44,515 nt of DNA, from positions 72,634-117,148 of the forward strand of contig JAPEVF010000086.1 in the NCBI GenBank assembly GCA_029747585.1, written 5' to 3'. Positions 23,234-36,347 of this stretch are shown here, in pieces (positions within the stretch are counted from its first letter, which is position 1; every line of letters starts with the position of its first letter). The DNA comes from Pleurotus djamor (Eukaryota > Basidiomycota > Agaricomycetes > Agaricales > Pleurotaceae). The notes beneath the pieces were generated by a model. It was not told where the DNA came from. It did no database searches and was given only the letters and a program-made list of their open reading frames with translations. Position numbers and translations under genes: made by a program.

Positions 23234-25331
23234 ATGGCTCAGGCCGCGACAATGGGCCCCCCGTTGTCCCCGCGAGAACCTCGTCGATCTGGTCGACGCT
23301 CAGTACCCTCTGCATCTGCGAGCTCATCCAAATCCCCAGACTCTGATATCCCTCTTCCTCCTCCCCGTGCCAAAGAAACCCCTTCTCATCGACCGACACT
23401 CTCAACAAGTAACATTGGCAAGGGAAAGCGTTCCAAGACCGAAGATTTCGAGGATGCTGCCGAAGATACGAAAAGTGGGGTCTCCCCAGTCAACGGCTCA
23501 TCCACCCCCCACCCGGTGGGCACGAATGGAAGGAACAAACGGAAATCCAAGGAAAAGGACAAGCAAGCCAGTGCTCCAGATACCCCCAGCGAGGCCACCC
23601 CTGCTCGGAAGGTGGTCAAGCCGGTCGTGGACGACGCTCCCGTAGAGCGTCCTGAAGAAGAAGAGGAGGAAGAGCAAGGAATCACGCGTTGTGTCTGTGG
23701 AAGTACGGGTACGTATTTCGCTTTCGCTGAACTACGATACTCATTCGGCCCTCCCTTCTACAGAAGACGATCCCGATGCTGGCGAGTTTATGGTTCAATG
23801 CGAGCAGTGCAAGGTTTGGCAACATGGCCCTTGCATGGGGTTCGAGTCTGAGGACCAACTACACGACGATGACTACTATTGCGAGAGATGTCGACCTGAT
23901 TCGCATGCCGAACTGCTCAAGTACGCTTTCCATTCCCGCATCGTGACAATTTGGATTGATGTGTCTACCCTTAGAAAATTGAACAAGCGAGGTCGACAAT
24001 CATCCGCCACGTCTCACCATAATCCCGCACCTGCCCACTCACGGACTTCCCGCTCTCATTCGCCATCCTATCAATACAAACAACCATCCAAGCGGCGCAA
24101 TACCATGAACAGTCGGGACGCCAATTTTGACGAAAGCATCAAAGCAATAATGGAGGCCACAGCCATGGAGGCGGCGGCGTTTGATACTAAGAGCGTCACG
24201 TCGAACGGGCACACCAATGGACTGATGGAAGGCGAGGGGGAGGGCGACGGAGGTGCTTCAAGTCGCAAGAAACGAAAACGCAGTGATGATGACTCGTGCG
24301 TTGCCATCCTTTCCCACCTTTTCTTTGCACATCAGTTGAATACGTTCATCTACCACGCAGAAATCCGAAAAAACGCACTCGATCAATGTCTACCACATCG
24401 GATCGACCGATAGCAACAGCGCTCGTACAAGACGAGGCACCCCCTCCACCTGTGGTTTCCAAACCGGTTGCGCCACCTCCTTCCACAGCTCCCAAGAGCC
24501 AGGCTCGTCAACGACGCGGTGGTGGTCGCAAGACGGTTGTCTACGAAACTCCGGTTGACGGAGAAGATGGTACGCAGATGTCAACAACACCATACCACGT
24601 GACTGACATCATCAGGAACAGCCATGCCTGCTGTCCCAAAGCGGCAGAACAACGCTCGTGCCAAGCCAGGCAATAACGCCAAACGACCACCAGTGTCCTC
24701 ACACATGCCTGGACATGATCGTCGCAACGCCAGTGGTCAAAATGGCGCTGGTGCCAACAACGCAGATGCGAGGGCTTACAGAAATTCCCATGCGTATGTC
24801 GTGTCCCAGCAGCCTTTGTTCACTTCATGGAACCTTCCGGACTACCTTTCTCACCTCGATCAAATGCTACCCACCGAGACGCCGCAACCTCTGGAGGTTC
24901 GCGCAAGTGCACCGAATGGCAGAGAAAGCATGGAACGGACAGTCGAGAGGGGTGTCAGAGTGAAGTGGCCCAGCAAGCGCATGAGCGTGGGTGACATGAA
25001 CAAACGTGTCCGAGCCTTGATGGACTGGGTGGGCCGAGAACAAGCAAACGCCATGGATCGGGGAAGGCGAAGAGAAGCATTAGAAAAAGCTTTCAAAGAG
25101 CTGCCCATTCCATCCCAGCAACCCAATGGCTCGACATCTACCGCACAAGCCACCAATCACGAATACGGATCTGCCTCGGGGTTTCCAGGAGATGATGCGG
25201 CTGCTTCGGCTGCTTCTACGATGACGATGATGGAACAACTCATGGAAGAGTTGATTAGTTTCCAAGAGAGGTTCGGACCTGGAGTCAAGAGTCGCGATCG
25301 GGACAGGAGGACGATATCAACCACCGGGTAG
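23234..25331 (+). CDS. PHD-finger protein, Cti6-like (Rpd3L histone deacetylase complex)
   Basis: Predicted nuclear chromatin reader. The model joins 23234-23708, 23764-23920, 23975-24295, 24361-24569 and 24616-25331 (625 residues), all with GT...AG introns and consistent phase. After a disordered basic and acidic N-terminus, the PHD finger starts at ITRCVCGSTED and continues FMVQCEQCKVWQHGPC and YYCERCRP: a complete C4HC3 zinc set with the aromatic Trp expected for methyl-lysine binding. The middle is low complexity with nuclear-localisation-like RKKRKR. The C-terminal part (WNLPDYLSHLDQMLP, VKWPSKRMSVGDMNKRVRAL) is the conserved block shared with yeast Cti6-type proteins and ends in a short helical Met/Glu-rich segment. 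The assignment to Rpd3L is by family and not shown directly. Confidence 0.85.
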
Positions 25332-25628
25332 CCACCCACATATTTTGATTTCTTTCTTGTTTTCTGCCTTCAACTTTTTTTTCTTTCGATCTACTGTATA
25401 TGCTCATAAGGGTGTTATCTTGGTATTGTCTTTATCTTCCTCTTATTACGAGTGCTAAGTATTGTATTTTGCCACTCGTTGTTCTCAGCGTTGCGTACTT
25501 CGCTCTTTGTATTCGTAAGGTTATAGGATATGCTAGCCTCTGCATGTTTTGTTGCCACCTGGCGAGATTAGATTAGATTGCGGAGACTCGGCGCTGTGCA
25601 AACGGAACCTTTCTTGACCTGTGTCGCC
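25332..25628. other. Short tandem intergenic region, T-rich
   Basis: About 300 bases between the PHD-finger stop and the COG2 start on the same strand. It is T-rich with poly-T and CTTT runs near 25370-25440, fitting a 3' untranslated region and terminator, then a short promoter for COG2. No clear motif is seen. Confidence 0.45.
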
Positions 25629-28600
25629 ATGTCCGTCAGGGACCCATTTCAACTCGGGAGGCTTGCAGACGAGCTTGCTTCTAGAGAATCGGCGGACTCG
25701 ACAGCAGCCCACGACCTTCCCGCTTTCGTACCACTAGCACACGACAACCCATATCTTTCAGCAGACGAATTCAATGTCGAGGAATTCCTGCTTTCACGCG
25801 CATATACGTCGCTGCCTGACTTGCGCTCAGAACTTCGCGATTACTTAGCTTCATTGAAGGAAGAACTCGTCAAATTGATCAATGACGACTATGAAGCGTT
25901 CATCAGCCTCAGCACAGACCTGAAAGACGAAGGGACGAGGTTGACCAAACTGAGGCAACCCTTGGGCAGCCTGAAGGACCATATCATTGTATGAGGAATA
26001 GCAAATCATTTGGCGTTGTCCTGACAGATTGATTGAATTAGGAATCCAAACGTGAATTAGGTGCTATTCAGGACGCGATGCAGACGAATATGAAGAAGAG
26101 AGCGACTCTACGGGAAGAGAAGGTTCGCTGTGTAGCCACGCCTTATTATTTGGCGCGATGAACTTATGCAAAGTCTCAATTTAGGCCTTGCTCCAGCTTC
26201 TACTCAAGATATCTGAATCTGTCACGCGTCTTGAATCCCTCCTTCTCATATCCCAATCCTCCGATGATGATGAACCTGCTGTAATGGGTCCCTCGTTTTC
26301 TGCGCAAGAAGGCAGCAACGATGACAGGTAAAGAAGGTCCCAGCTGGCTCCTCCGAAACGCCTTGTAACGCTCATGATCGTGGCCAGAATTCAAGGTGCT
26401 CGAGCTAAGCATCTGGGACGCGTAGCTTCGGAATACATTCAACTCTTGTATCATACTTCGAAAGCACGCGCAGAAAAGTGCGCATTTGTCGAAGGGATTC
26501 AGTGGGTATGTTTGGTTCCACATACGCTTATGTTTGACATCTTTGACCGTTCCACAAGAGGATAGATCGCATTCAGTCTACCCTATCAGCGGACTTGGAC
26601 CACTTCTTTGCAAACACCGTGTCCATCCTCGTGGAAGGTCATGGTACTACCTTTTCTGAGATAGACAAGCGCAAGCCCCTCGTGGATCTCTCTGAATGCC
26701 TACGCGCGTATGATATGCTGGGTCTTTGGCAAGATGCGGAAGAAGTATTGCGGAAGCATGTCGTCCGTGAATTCGTCCGCAAGGTAGGCATGATTGCCTT
26801 GATACGCACCGACTCTCATGACTGCTTTTCATACAGACGATATATCCTGGAGCACTTGCTGCCCCTCCTTCGCCCCTCCTTCCCCACACACCCTTCCAAG
26901 CAAGCCATCTAAGTAGCGCCCTCCCCAAAACTCCCTCTGCGCTCTCGCCCAGACCGTTGCCCGCATTCATCGGTCAAGCACCACTCAACCATGCTCACTT
27001 ACTCGATGATCAAGATGACCCTCTGGCTAGACTGTACAACCAAATCCTCCGTTTTGTAGAACGAGATCTTAATAGGATAATGGAGATAGCCGAGCGTGCG
27101 TCTGTCAAAAGCGAAGGCAAGGCGAATCCTCTCCTCATCTCGTCACCATCACCTCTATCCCCGTCTCCTTCGGATGAGCAGGTCAAGGGATTCAGCATCT
27201 TCGCGAATGTGGTATGGGCAGAGGTAGGCAACGCGATTATGAGTGAGCTCGGGGGTGTTGTGTTTGCAGCGGGAAAACCAAACGAGTTCAAGAAGGTGGG
27301 AGTCTTGTTTTGGTCCGTCGAAGACGTGCTCACGGACGTTGAACAACGTAGCACTATGAGACCACTCAAATTTTCCTGCGATCCTTGGAACTACTCGCGC
27401 CTTCCCTGCACGCAGTCGAGCTCATGCGCACTCACCCAGTCTATAGTGCATTTCATCAACGTTGGCAACTCCCTGTGTATTTTCAGATGCGTTGGAAGGA
27501 TATGATTGGGAAGTTGGAGGCTGCTCTCTCTACGACGCGTATCGAGCGCTCCTCCAATACGGGTAAGTGAATCGTCGCTAGCATGTGGTATTTAAACTGA
27601 CAGTGTCAGCTAGCCAATGCGCCTTTTGTCACGTCNCAAGCGGCTGCCGTTTGGACAACAATTTCAAGCTGCTGGAGTTCGGAAATATATATCCCCGAGC
27701 TCAGTTCGAGATTTTGGAAGTTGACACTTCAGGTGCGTTTTACGCGGGTTTCCTTTCGGTTCAATGGTCATTGTGTTTCAGGTTATAAGCAGGTTTAAGA
27801 CATGGCTGGACCAGTCGATTACTGTCGGGCCAACCCAACAGACAGGCAATGCTGCTGCGCCTGATCGAATNGACGCANCAACGCCCGATGCTCTGGCGGC
27901 TGATGATGCCACCCTTCGCCAGTGCGCTATCGTCATTGCGGACATAANATCCCTGANATCACATATTCTTACGTTGTGGCGACAAGAGATTAGCATCATT
28001 CTCCCCGAAGCACCAACGGAAGGAAACACTTTGAACGCCGAAGGTCGTTGCTTCCNCAAAATCNTGNTTTTNTTGGCTNATATCTCNTCCTTAGATGCCC
28101 TNCAACAAGCTCTCTCAGCNGTNATATCCNTTGTTCCNGACATGTCAACACATGTTGTAAACATACTNAGCAAGCGGTGTTGCGAAGCTCTGCTACCTGC
28201 TCGTTCTATACCCTCGCAATTCAGAGCTATGTCGAATAAGCGTATGCCNACCGAACCNAGTCATTTCATTCCCTCAATCCTCCGGCCGTTGAAAGTCTTT
28301 TTCTGTATNAACTCAAACGATGGNCCTGGTGCCGCACTCAGGCAGGATTATCTTGAGCCCTATGTGATGGAGGTGTTTGAGACAGTGGCCCAGAGGTGAC
28401 TATCGCATCTTCCTTTGTCTGGCGTTACTGAAATACGTTCAGGTACACATACTATNTGACTGCCATGCGCAAAACAGAGGAATCACTTCGTCGCTTGAAG
28501 AAGGGAAAGAAAGTTAGTTACTCACTGTTTGGTAGCTCCTCNAGCAATAAGGACGANGATGGCAAAGACGANGTCAGAATACGCCAGCAGATGATTCTGG

Positions 28601-28770
28601 ACGTCGAGGCTTTCGGGGCAGATGCNCAGTCCTTGGGTGCTAAGCTGGACAAAAGCGAGTCCTACCAAGCTCTCCATGAGCTCGTACTCGCACCCCTTTC
28701 CGAGGGTAAGTCTCGTTCATGGCTCCTCCTTTCTAGGTTTCAAGTTAATAACTCGTATCCAGATCCTTGA
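25629..28770 (+). CDS. COG2: Conserved oligomeric Golgi complex subunit 2
   Basis: Subunit of the lobe A part of the COG tethering complex, acting in retrograde traffic within the Golgi. Start ATG at 25629 (MSVRDPFQLGRLADEL). The family N-terminal domain is clear: DEFNVEEFLLSRAYTSLPDL, LRDYLASLKEELVKLINDDY, FISLSTDLKDEG and LRQPLGSLKDHII, predicted as coiled coil, then SKRELGAIQDAMQTNMKKRA. Middle exons include DLDHFFANTVSILVEG and ELGGVVFAAGKPNEFKKV. C-terminal exons include RRLKKGKKVSYSLFG and MILDVEAFGADAQSLG, ending LSEDP-stop (TGA at 28768-28770) after a short last intron. Ns occur in 27640-28800. It converges on VPS8. Confidence 0.9.
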
Positions 28771-28852
28771 GGGTAGATTNGCATTATATGGCTATTTCNA
28801 AGGGATATCAATGGTGGCGGTATAGAGTAGACAAGTAAGTATGGCCGAATAA

Positions 28853-31800
28853 TTAATTTTGGGGTACACAATCACTATGGTATATGGATCCTAATCCGAT
28901 ACGTATATGCACTGGTTTCAGTGNCTGTCCCGGCGAACTTCGTATCAGAAGTGCTTCATGGCAAACAGCACATTGATTCCCGGGCACTGTNATACCCCGA
29001 GCCCTCTCCTTCGTGGCCTCAGCAATGGTCTCAAACAGGTCCCGATCAACNAGATGCTTGCTTATCGAGAGTATGTCGCCGTCCGAACGATATGACTCNA
29101 ACATCCCTGTGAGGATCGACCGGAATTCATCGTAGTGCGCTCCAGAAGACGATTCCGTGCGAGACGCAGAATTNACAAGCCGTTTGAAGAGACGGGGGAA
29201 AGACACGGCACGAGTGGAAGTGACGGAAACCAACGAACNAAAGGTCTCNTGCACGATCCCTCGNAGTGATGTNAAAACCTTCCANGTTTCCTCNNCTTTC
29301 ACGTTAGGTTNANCNTNGTTNGTNTTTGGGCCGAGTGANGTATGNAGACCGGATACTCGTTGGACACAGTTGATTTGACTNCTGAGNACTTGAAACCAAA
29401 TGTCTTCGAGGGGAACNTCGGTNGTAGAAGAACTATTTGATTGTGTNAGGCAGATGTCGACCGCAGTGCGNGCGATCGANTGAAGCATNTGCAGTNGTTG
29501 ATCCAAGTTGAATTCACCTGGNGATGAATNCGGACCGAGNGCAGCGAGTGATTTCAGTACTTCGATCATGACCAGTCCTTCGTATGATTCCGCTTTCACC
29601 AGGGCCTTTTGAGGGTCCCCACAATGATTCAGNGCCCAAACGGAAGCAGAATANGCNCCATTGGTTTCACATGCTTGNACGACCNGATCCCAGTTTAGTA
29701 GCCGGGAAGGGAGGTATTGCAAGACATTGATGATATTTTCGGGATGATATTTGCAGTGTAANGNGAAGTACTGCTGTNCGAGGGCGAGAGGAGGTTCGGA
29801 NTCTGCGCCAGGAACCCATGCCGGNACAGAACTGCGACTNTCGTCGTTNTGTGGAGGTCCTANTAGATGGGATAAATATTCATAACGCTCTTGGTCACCN
29901 GCCGCTTCAAGCNGCCTGAGAGCTTCTTCGTGTANCTGGGGCAGGCGNCTCTGTAAGAAACGGACNGTCTGTGCGATATCGCANTGTAGCAAACGNGGCA
30001 AAGCTTCNGCGACGGCTTCAACGATGTTNGGAGGGATGANGTTNTTGTTGGTNCGACTNACGAGCGTAATGACTTCTTCAACNCCAGCAAATACATCGCT
30101 CGAAGGAAGCTCTGGATCNTCAAGGANANTCCCCAACCAAGGGATCCACTCGNGTTCCTGTCGGTACCACGTTCGAAGTATTCGGAAGAATCCAGCTGAG
30201 CGGAAAAGATCGGTGATGTGTTCAGTGTCATTTGGAGTGTAAACNGAGAGCAAGTACTCCGCNGCCAATTGTCNATCCTCNCGNGANTCNAGNATCCGCA
30301 TCTTCAGCGAGAGCAATCAAGATGTTGTGAAGAACGCTGGGTGGGAGGTGGAGGAATTGTGGGTATTTGGGGACGTTGCGTGCGATGAATATATTGACGA
30401 AGGTGATATCACTCTGGGACAAGTCTCGCGATTGCACTAGCTCCAGTAGGATCTTGACAATGAGGAGGCGGCTAATCCCTTGCGACTCATCGTTTAGATA
30501 TCCGTCCTCAAATGCGATATCGAGGGAGTGGAGGAAAGCTTCCGCATCAAACTGAAGCAACGCTCCGACGTACGGATACGTCAGTTCTACCCCTCCCTCC
30601 TCAACGGATGTAAGGACAAGAGCTCCATCACCAGGAGGCCACGTAAGCGATCNTCCAGAAAAGAGAAAGTTGTATATAGCCTTCTTCGCTTGTACAGCAT
30701 CGTCAAGATCCAAAGCACCTTCCCCTGGATACTCGAGCCCCGCGAGTAAGTGGCTTATGTATCCGTAGATTTTGTATGCATTAGTGACNNTAGCGTCGAT
30801 GTCATCGANAAGCTTCGAGTCTANACCNTCATCCCCAAATTGACGTAACCTTTGAACGTTCCGTATGATGCTGAGGAGTTCNACGATAGGAGCGATGTAG
30901 TCGTGCAGGGCGCTGGCGTAAACATAGATGAGGGCGTCATACAGTTGATAGGTCTGACAAAGGTGAATAGCCTGGTTGATGTCCAGGCAAGCAGGATCAA
31001 TGTGCCATATGATACGCTCCACCAGATCTGGCCGGCCGTCTTCGTCATGTAAAGCGACGAGTCGTTGTGTAATGCGCGGCGGGACATATCGAATATCATT
31101 CTCCAGAACGAATGGCTCCAATTGCACGAGAAATATGCGCGCAATACCAGCGTCATCGTAATATTGGAAGAGGTCCTCGAAGAAAAAGTCGAAATCATCG
31201 ATGGCGATGCTTGCACGCGCAGACGTAGAGACTAGCCCTTCAAACAAGGATGTGCGATCGACTCCACGACCATCAGGAGCGTCGTGTGTTCCATCAGTCA
31301 TACGTTCCTCCGAGAACGCGTACTGAGCTGANGCTGCTATCAAGTCCTGAATCCGTCGCTTGGTGACTTCCTTGCGGCCCTCGGCGTCNTCCGGGAGGCC
31401 GTTCTGATTCCCTTGGGCTTCGCCGGTGTAATACATTCTTGCCAGGTCGATAGCACGAAGGAAGTCNCCTTGGTCNACGTAATTTAACAGGCGATCTGCC
31501 CAAGTCAGTAGAGTGCCGACTTGGATAGTTTCTCTGCCCTGCCCGCCGTCAATGGACAAGAATACAGCATAGTATGCACACTTACCAGTAGAAACACCTT
31601 TCCTTTGTACACTCGAACACTATGGCCAATGTCCCGAGCCGACTCTGANTAGGGTACCATNCCCTGGGAAGTCAAACCAAGCGAAGGTGAAACCAAAGAN
31701 AGACTGTCGTATCGGACGTGTTCCACAGGCTTCATCGATCCGACATCGAGTACTTCAAGCGTNGTTTCAGTTACAATGATAATTTGCTGACGGTATAGGG

Positions 31801-33699
31801 TCAGTCAATTCNTGTCCAGATACCAAANCATGCGTTCCATCTGACCTTGACGTTCAGCCANTGCAACGCTAGAATTTCGGCATTGGCAACCCACTTNCCA
31901 GCTGNNTCNTGTGTGATATTACCCGTCTCAATCTCCTTTGCCTTCCCAGTACGAGGATTCCGNATCTCTTGCTTGACCTTCACTTCAAATATACGGATAA
32001 GGTACAACGTGTCCGCCCATGAATATGCGAGCACCGGGATAGTACCNATNTCAAAACTCGAGCTCAGAGCCTTTTCTGANGATTCTGCGGTTCCAGGGAT
32101 AACGCTGGGGTACCAAGACATGGCACCTCTTCGTCGCGAACCAGTCCGGGGCTCCGGACGAGGACACTTGAACCAAGTCTTAGGATTCGGCTTAAGGCTG
32201 ACTACAACAAGTTTCTTCGGGGTAAGCAGGGCGATGATGTTGTAGGAATCGGTTGGATGGGGCACGGTGCCCAGCGGCAGAGGTGACATGGCAAGAACCG
32301 TAAACCGAGATCGACGTCGTTGTAANGCAAGATTAGCACGGGATTTCTCAGCTTCTTCGATAGGGTATGTCCCGAGGATACGCAAGATATCTGGCGCTTC
32401 CACAAACAAGACCTTCCCCAGACTGTGAAAGAACGCGAGACCATGTTCATCCGCTGAAACGATAGCAGTATGCCTTCCGCCGATGAACGCNACCGAAACG
32501 ATTCGAGAGCCNTTCAGATGTCCCTCCTGCCGTCCTGACATGATTGCTTTCATGTTGGTTGGTGGAACGACGCGNGCAGGAACACGGGGATTCTTCAAAT
32601 CNTANAGTTGGAGGTAACCAGTGGCATGCCCGGATGCNACATATGTATGGTCATGAGANAGTGCTAGCGCTGTGACGGGTCCTATGGCCTTTACTAGTCT
32701 CTTGGTTAGAGAACACATATTGGAGGCTAGATGAACATACACGAAGCGTCGTCACCGCANATGCACCTGAGGTTNTGCTGAAAGTCGTAAACACACACGC
32801 GACCCTCGTCCGTTCCGATGCATATAAANCCATTGGCNGCTAATGTNGTGGGCGAACCAAGNGGAAATCCTCCCATAACTGANGACGCCTTNTGAGAAGC
32901 NGGNGGGTANAGGTGCGCAGTTATATTNTGCAGCTGAGTCCACCTAAAGACTTCTCGCTCATCTGATTTTGCTTGGCTGCCATTGGGATCCGTAGATGAT
33001 TGAGAATGAAGGTTGGATGACGAAGAAGTTCGCGACAAAGCAGAAAAATGTGAAGGTGAAGGNGAGAGACCAGAAACGGGGCCGGGGGACTGATTACGCG
33101 GAGACTGGGGTGTGTAAGAGCGCANACGTGAGACAGAAGGATGTAAGTATGGCCTTGATAGGTGAGGAAGTAGCTGGCTAGGTGTCCCTATTCTTGGAGG
33201 AGTTGCGGGCAGCCCGACCGACGATATTGANGGAGTTGCATCAGAAGATGCTTCNCGCTGTAGACCGTCGTCAGCAGCTANATCNACTACAANANAANAC
33301 ATTCAANCANCGTACCTGCGNCGCCAATGCNTCNAATNGCTCTGCTGGNTCGGAACGGGCCAATAACGAAGCCCTAACTTGTTCCCAGTCNCTTCCTTCA
33401 TCCTCGGATTCGTGTTCTGGTCCCAAGACAGCTCGCAGTTGATCTGAGTAGCTTGTTGGCACGTCGGCGTCGGCACCAGTGTACACAAACCCATCCTCGT
33501 CAGCACTGTCNTCATCACTGTGTCGAGGGTCGTCACCGTCTTCACTCATCAACTCGGCCATACGCGTCTCGTAATCTTTGTATTCNGCATCTTCAGCNTC
33601 GGCATCGTCGCTTTCAGCAAAGTCGGAGGAAGAAGGGAATGACGANTGAGACAGGTTATGAAATGACTGGGAAGTGGCCTCTGGAGATGGAGAAGACAT
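28853..33699 (-). CDS. VPS8: Vacuolar protein sorting-associated protein 8 (CORVET subunit)
   Basis: Rab5-binding subunit of the CORVET endosomal tethering complex. Start ATG at 33697-33699 (MSSPSPEATSQSFHNL). The N-terminus is acidic and disordered. A WD40-like propeller follows: ICIGTDEGRVCVYDF, IGPVTALALSHDHTYVASGH, ATGYLQLYDLKNPRVP, VSADEHGLAFFHSLGKVLFV and SYNIIALLTPKKLVVVSLK. The helical core continues with PVLAYSWADTLYLIRIFEVK, FEDLFQYYDDAGIARIFLVQ, LVERIIWHIDPACLDINQ and CKYHPENIINVLQYLPSRLL. The C-terminal zinc-finger-like segment is CAVCHEALL, then GSIYHSDCVPQN-stop (TAA at 28853-28855). The whole protein is recovered although the region has very many Ns. Its stop is 82 bases from that of COG2. 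Confidence 0.92.
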
Positions 33700-33943
33700 A
33701 GGTCGTCGACATNCGCCACAACTTGGNCCACAAAGCGCCAAGTTACCTGNNATGGGCGCTAAACCCCTCTTCTGACCCTCGCAACCCCTTTAANTGACTT
33801 NGTNTCGAGTGCTNANTNNNCGGACGTANNNNNGTCCAAGGACGTGCGCATGCCAATCCAATGTGTATGTGGACATCGTATATTCATATGGTCATATCGT
33901 AGANNGTTGTNCGTTNCTAATCACTCTGTCTCAGCACGCCTGG

Positions 33944-36014
33944 CTACGGGTTATAGCCATAATCACCATCCCTCCCAGTGCTCATCCTACGCGTACGAGC
34001 AGGTTGATTTTTGTTTTCCACTCCGAATGCAGTTCCGAAGTCNATCAGACCATGCCTCTCTCCCTCCTCAGTGGAGAGGTGNCCNTGTCCATGGGCCGTT
34101 GGTTTTCCCCGAGCGTAGGCNATGAAGAATNTGAGGGAACCGATGATTTCCCGTACGAAATCGGCTAAAGTGTGAAAGTGGTCAATACNAATGGTATGGT
34201 TANGATAAGGTAGTTCTCACAGTAATTGATACTATATTCATTGNCAGTCAGTTGAACCGCACAAGCAGAAGGAGTTTGCAGACATACCTATCCAGAAGGG
34301 GTCGTCCAATCTTCGTTGGCGGTTGGCCGACTTTTCTTGTGTATTCATTGGGTGTGTACGCCCATAACATAAGGATAGAAAATAGGATCATCTAAGGAGA
34401 CATTCAGCATGCTTTGACATTGCGAGGCGAGGCGTCCTTACTTCGATGCAAATAGCGAGAGCGTTTAAGCCGTTGGCGATGTTCGTTTGAGACCAGTACT
34501 CCGTAGCTTCAGTTTAAACATTTTGTCAGATGATGTACACTTCTATGAAAAGCACTTCGAGAACCGACCTTTTATCACTCTTCCCTCCAACGCGGTGAAC
34601 TACGGAATATACCTCGTCAGACGCATCCTTGTAGAACATATACGAGGCTTACGATAAAGGACTGATAGAAGGTGAACATCACTATCANTTTTATCGACAA
34701 GAACTTGGCAAGCGGTCGTCGTCCAGCAAGTTCTTCCTTCGTGAGGTTATAGAAGAGAAGGAGGCCGTACAAAGCAACACTAAANGAANGGTCAACGCCG
34801 TAGGCCGATGANGCAAAGCGNANNAATCCACCTGATGCTNACGAAATCAATGGACTCGAGNTAGACATTGGCGTANTGTGCGTCGAACCCTTCAGACTCG
34901 CAGAGCACTCCAAGAGCTTGACAGATGATGCCGACAATTGAAACAGCTAAGGGGAAGTGTATAAGCCTCATGCAAGAACGGCTGCGTGAAGCACTGACCG
35001 GGACGGACGATGACGTATTGCAGGACGGACCACTGAGAACCATTGGGGTTACAGCGGAGGTTACAAGAAATAANCTTATACACACCTTCAACGTGTACAT
35101 GAAGTAAGCCTAAGCAAAATGGACGNGNNNTCAGACAACGATGCATAGGNAAGTTTTANCGCAGTGNCCGTACCTTAGTCGGGCGATATCTCCAACAACA
35201 NAACTAGGGTNCTACGTTGAGCCTAAGATGACCGCANTTCATGGAAAAGCTCACCGGAAACAGAAGCTTGCTCTTTTCTTTACGAGCGATCGCNTTGTCC
35301 ACATTATGGCCGGTCGCAGACTCTGCAACATAATCAATNAAGAGGAGTCTACGTTCATCTCCACTGAGTTAATACTGAGCGCGATCAACTCGGGCCGACT
35401 CACAGAAATGCGCTCAAAGTGATTGCCTAGGTGGGCGGGATGTTAGGACACCCTCNGAACCAGTACTGGCGGTACGAACCTCATAAACTGNNAGGNNTTT
35501 CAATACATAAACAAGGCAAGGTAGTGGCCATTTNCTTACCCACTTCGATAAGAGAATAGTATGTGTAATCTCTGAAAAATCGGTATGACAAGAATGATAT
35601 TAAAGCATAGACTGGGGGCATGTAAAGNATCCGTAGACTGTTTACGNNGCATCAGGGTTGGTTGGCAGGGGGAAAGGAGTGCGAACACNGACATTTGTCG
35701 CTGCTGGGTAGGATTTGTGTAATTTCTGNGTTGTCAAGAGCATTAGACATCNCAGNNACCGNGGAAGTACACAAACCAACTAACCTACAGTGTTTNAGTA
35801 CAGAAATTGAGGAAATGACAAAGGTCTTGGAATTTNATCAGTAAGTCNNGNACGACAANNAGGANTTGACAGTAAANNCGCAGCNNACCACAACTGTGCA
35901 GGCTCCGGCAATTGCCCATCCGATTCTGTGTTGGTCCCAATGNACGCCGTCAGGTCCCCAAAAATGAGACTGGTCGACGACATTGGTATTGTCCGATGGA
36001 CAGCGAGCGACCAT
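33944..36014 (-). CDS. TMEM184/DUF300 (organic solute transporter Ost-alpha-like) membrane protein
   Basis: Predicted multi-pass endomembrane protein of the Solute_trans_a family; relatives are linked to vacuolar and endosomal membranes. The likely start is ATG at 36012-36014 (MVARCPSDNTNVV). Pieces in order: HFWGPDGVHWDQHRIGWAIA with the first helix, RFFRDYTYYSLIEV, LIDYVAESATGHNVD, VLQYVIVRP, VSIVGIICQALGVLCESEG, VALYGLLLFYNLTKEELAGR, RPLAKFLSIK, VMFTFYQSFIVSLVY, YWSQTNIANGLNALAICIE, MLWAYTPNEYTRKVGQPP and a cytosolic tail (FVREIIGSL, AYARGKPTAHG) ending YGYNP-stop (TAG at 33944-33946). The order matches the family. Ns leave several splice sites unclear. It diverges from the HHE gene. Confidence 0.85.
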
Positions 36015-36347
36015 GGATAGATGNAGACGGAAGTAAATGTGAATTTAGAGTTGGAAGAGGCCAAGGAGCCAAGGAGCAGCCAAGATCACCCTTATGTACT
36101 TTTTAGGCGAGCCGAGCGCAGCGTCGATGTCATTTCAGATTACGNCGCTTGCTTGGCGGATTCCTCATCTTCAAACAACGCGGTACTTAAGCTGCTGGNN
36201 NNACACGCTCACGAATGTATGATCTTNCGAGNTNCACGACTCGGACGNTCCCTCGGATTNCANTTGCACTTTAACNCCAGCCATCTCGCTTGCAGATTGA
36301 CACCAGCTTTCCGCTTCAANNCNANCNNGCCCTTTCCAACTCGAAAT
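36015..36347. other. Divergent intergenic region between TMEM184-like and HHE genes
   Basis: About 330 bases with many Ns that must carry both promoters. A plus-strand open frame spans part of it but has no family motif and ends inside the HHE gene. Confidence 0.4.

Noticed and set aside
35141..35422. Plus-strand open frame containing a segment faintly like the TMEM184 GGER...HGR motif
   Set aside because: The surrounding TMEM184 exons are clearly on the minus strand, and the minus-strand reading (LIDYVAESATGHNVD) fits the family better; the plus-strand likeness is chance.
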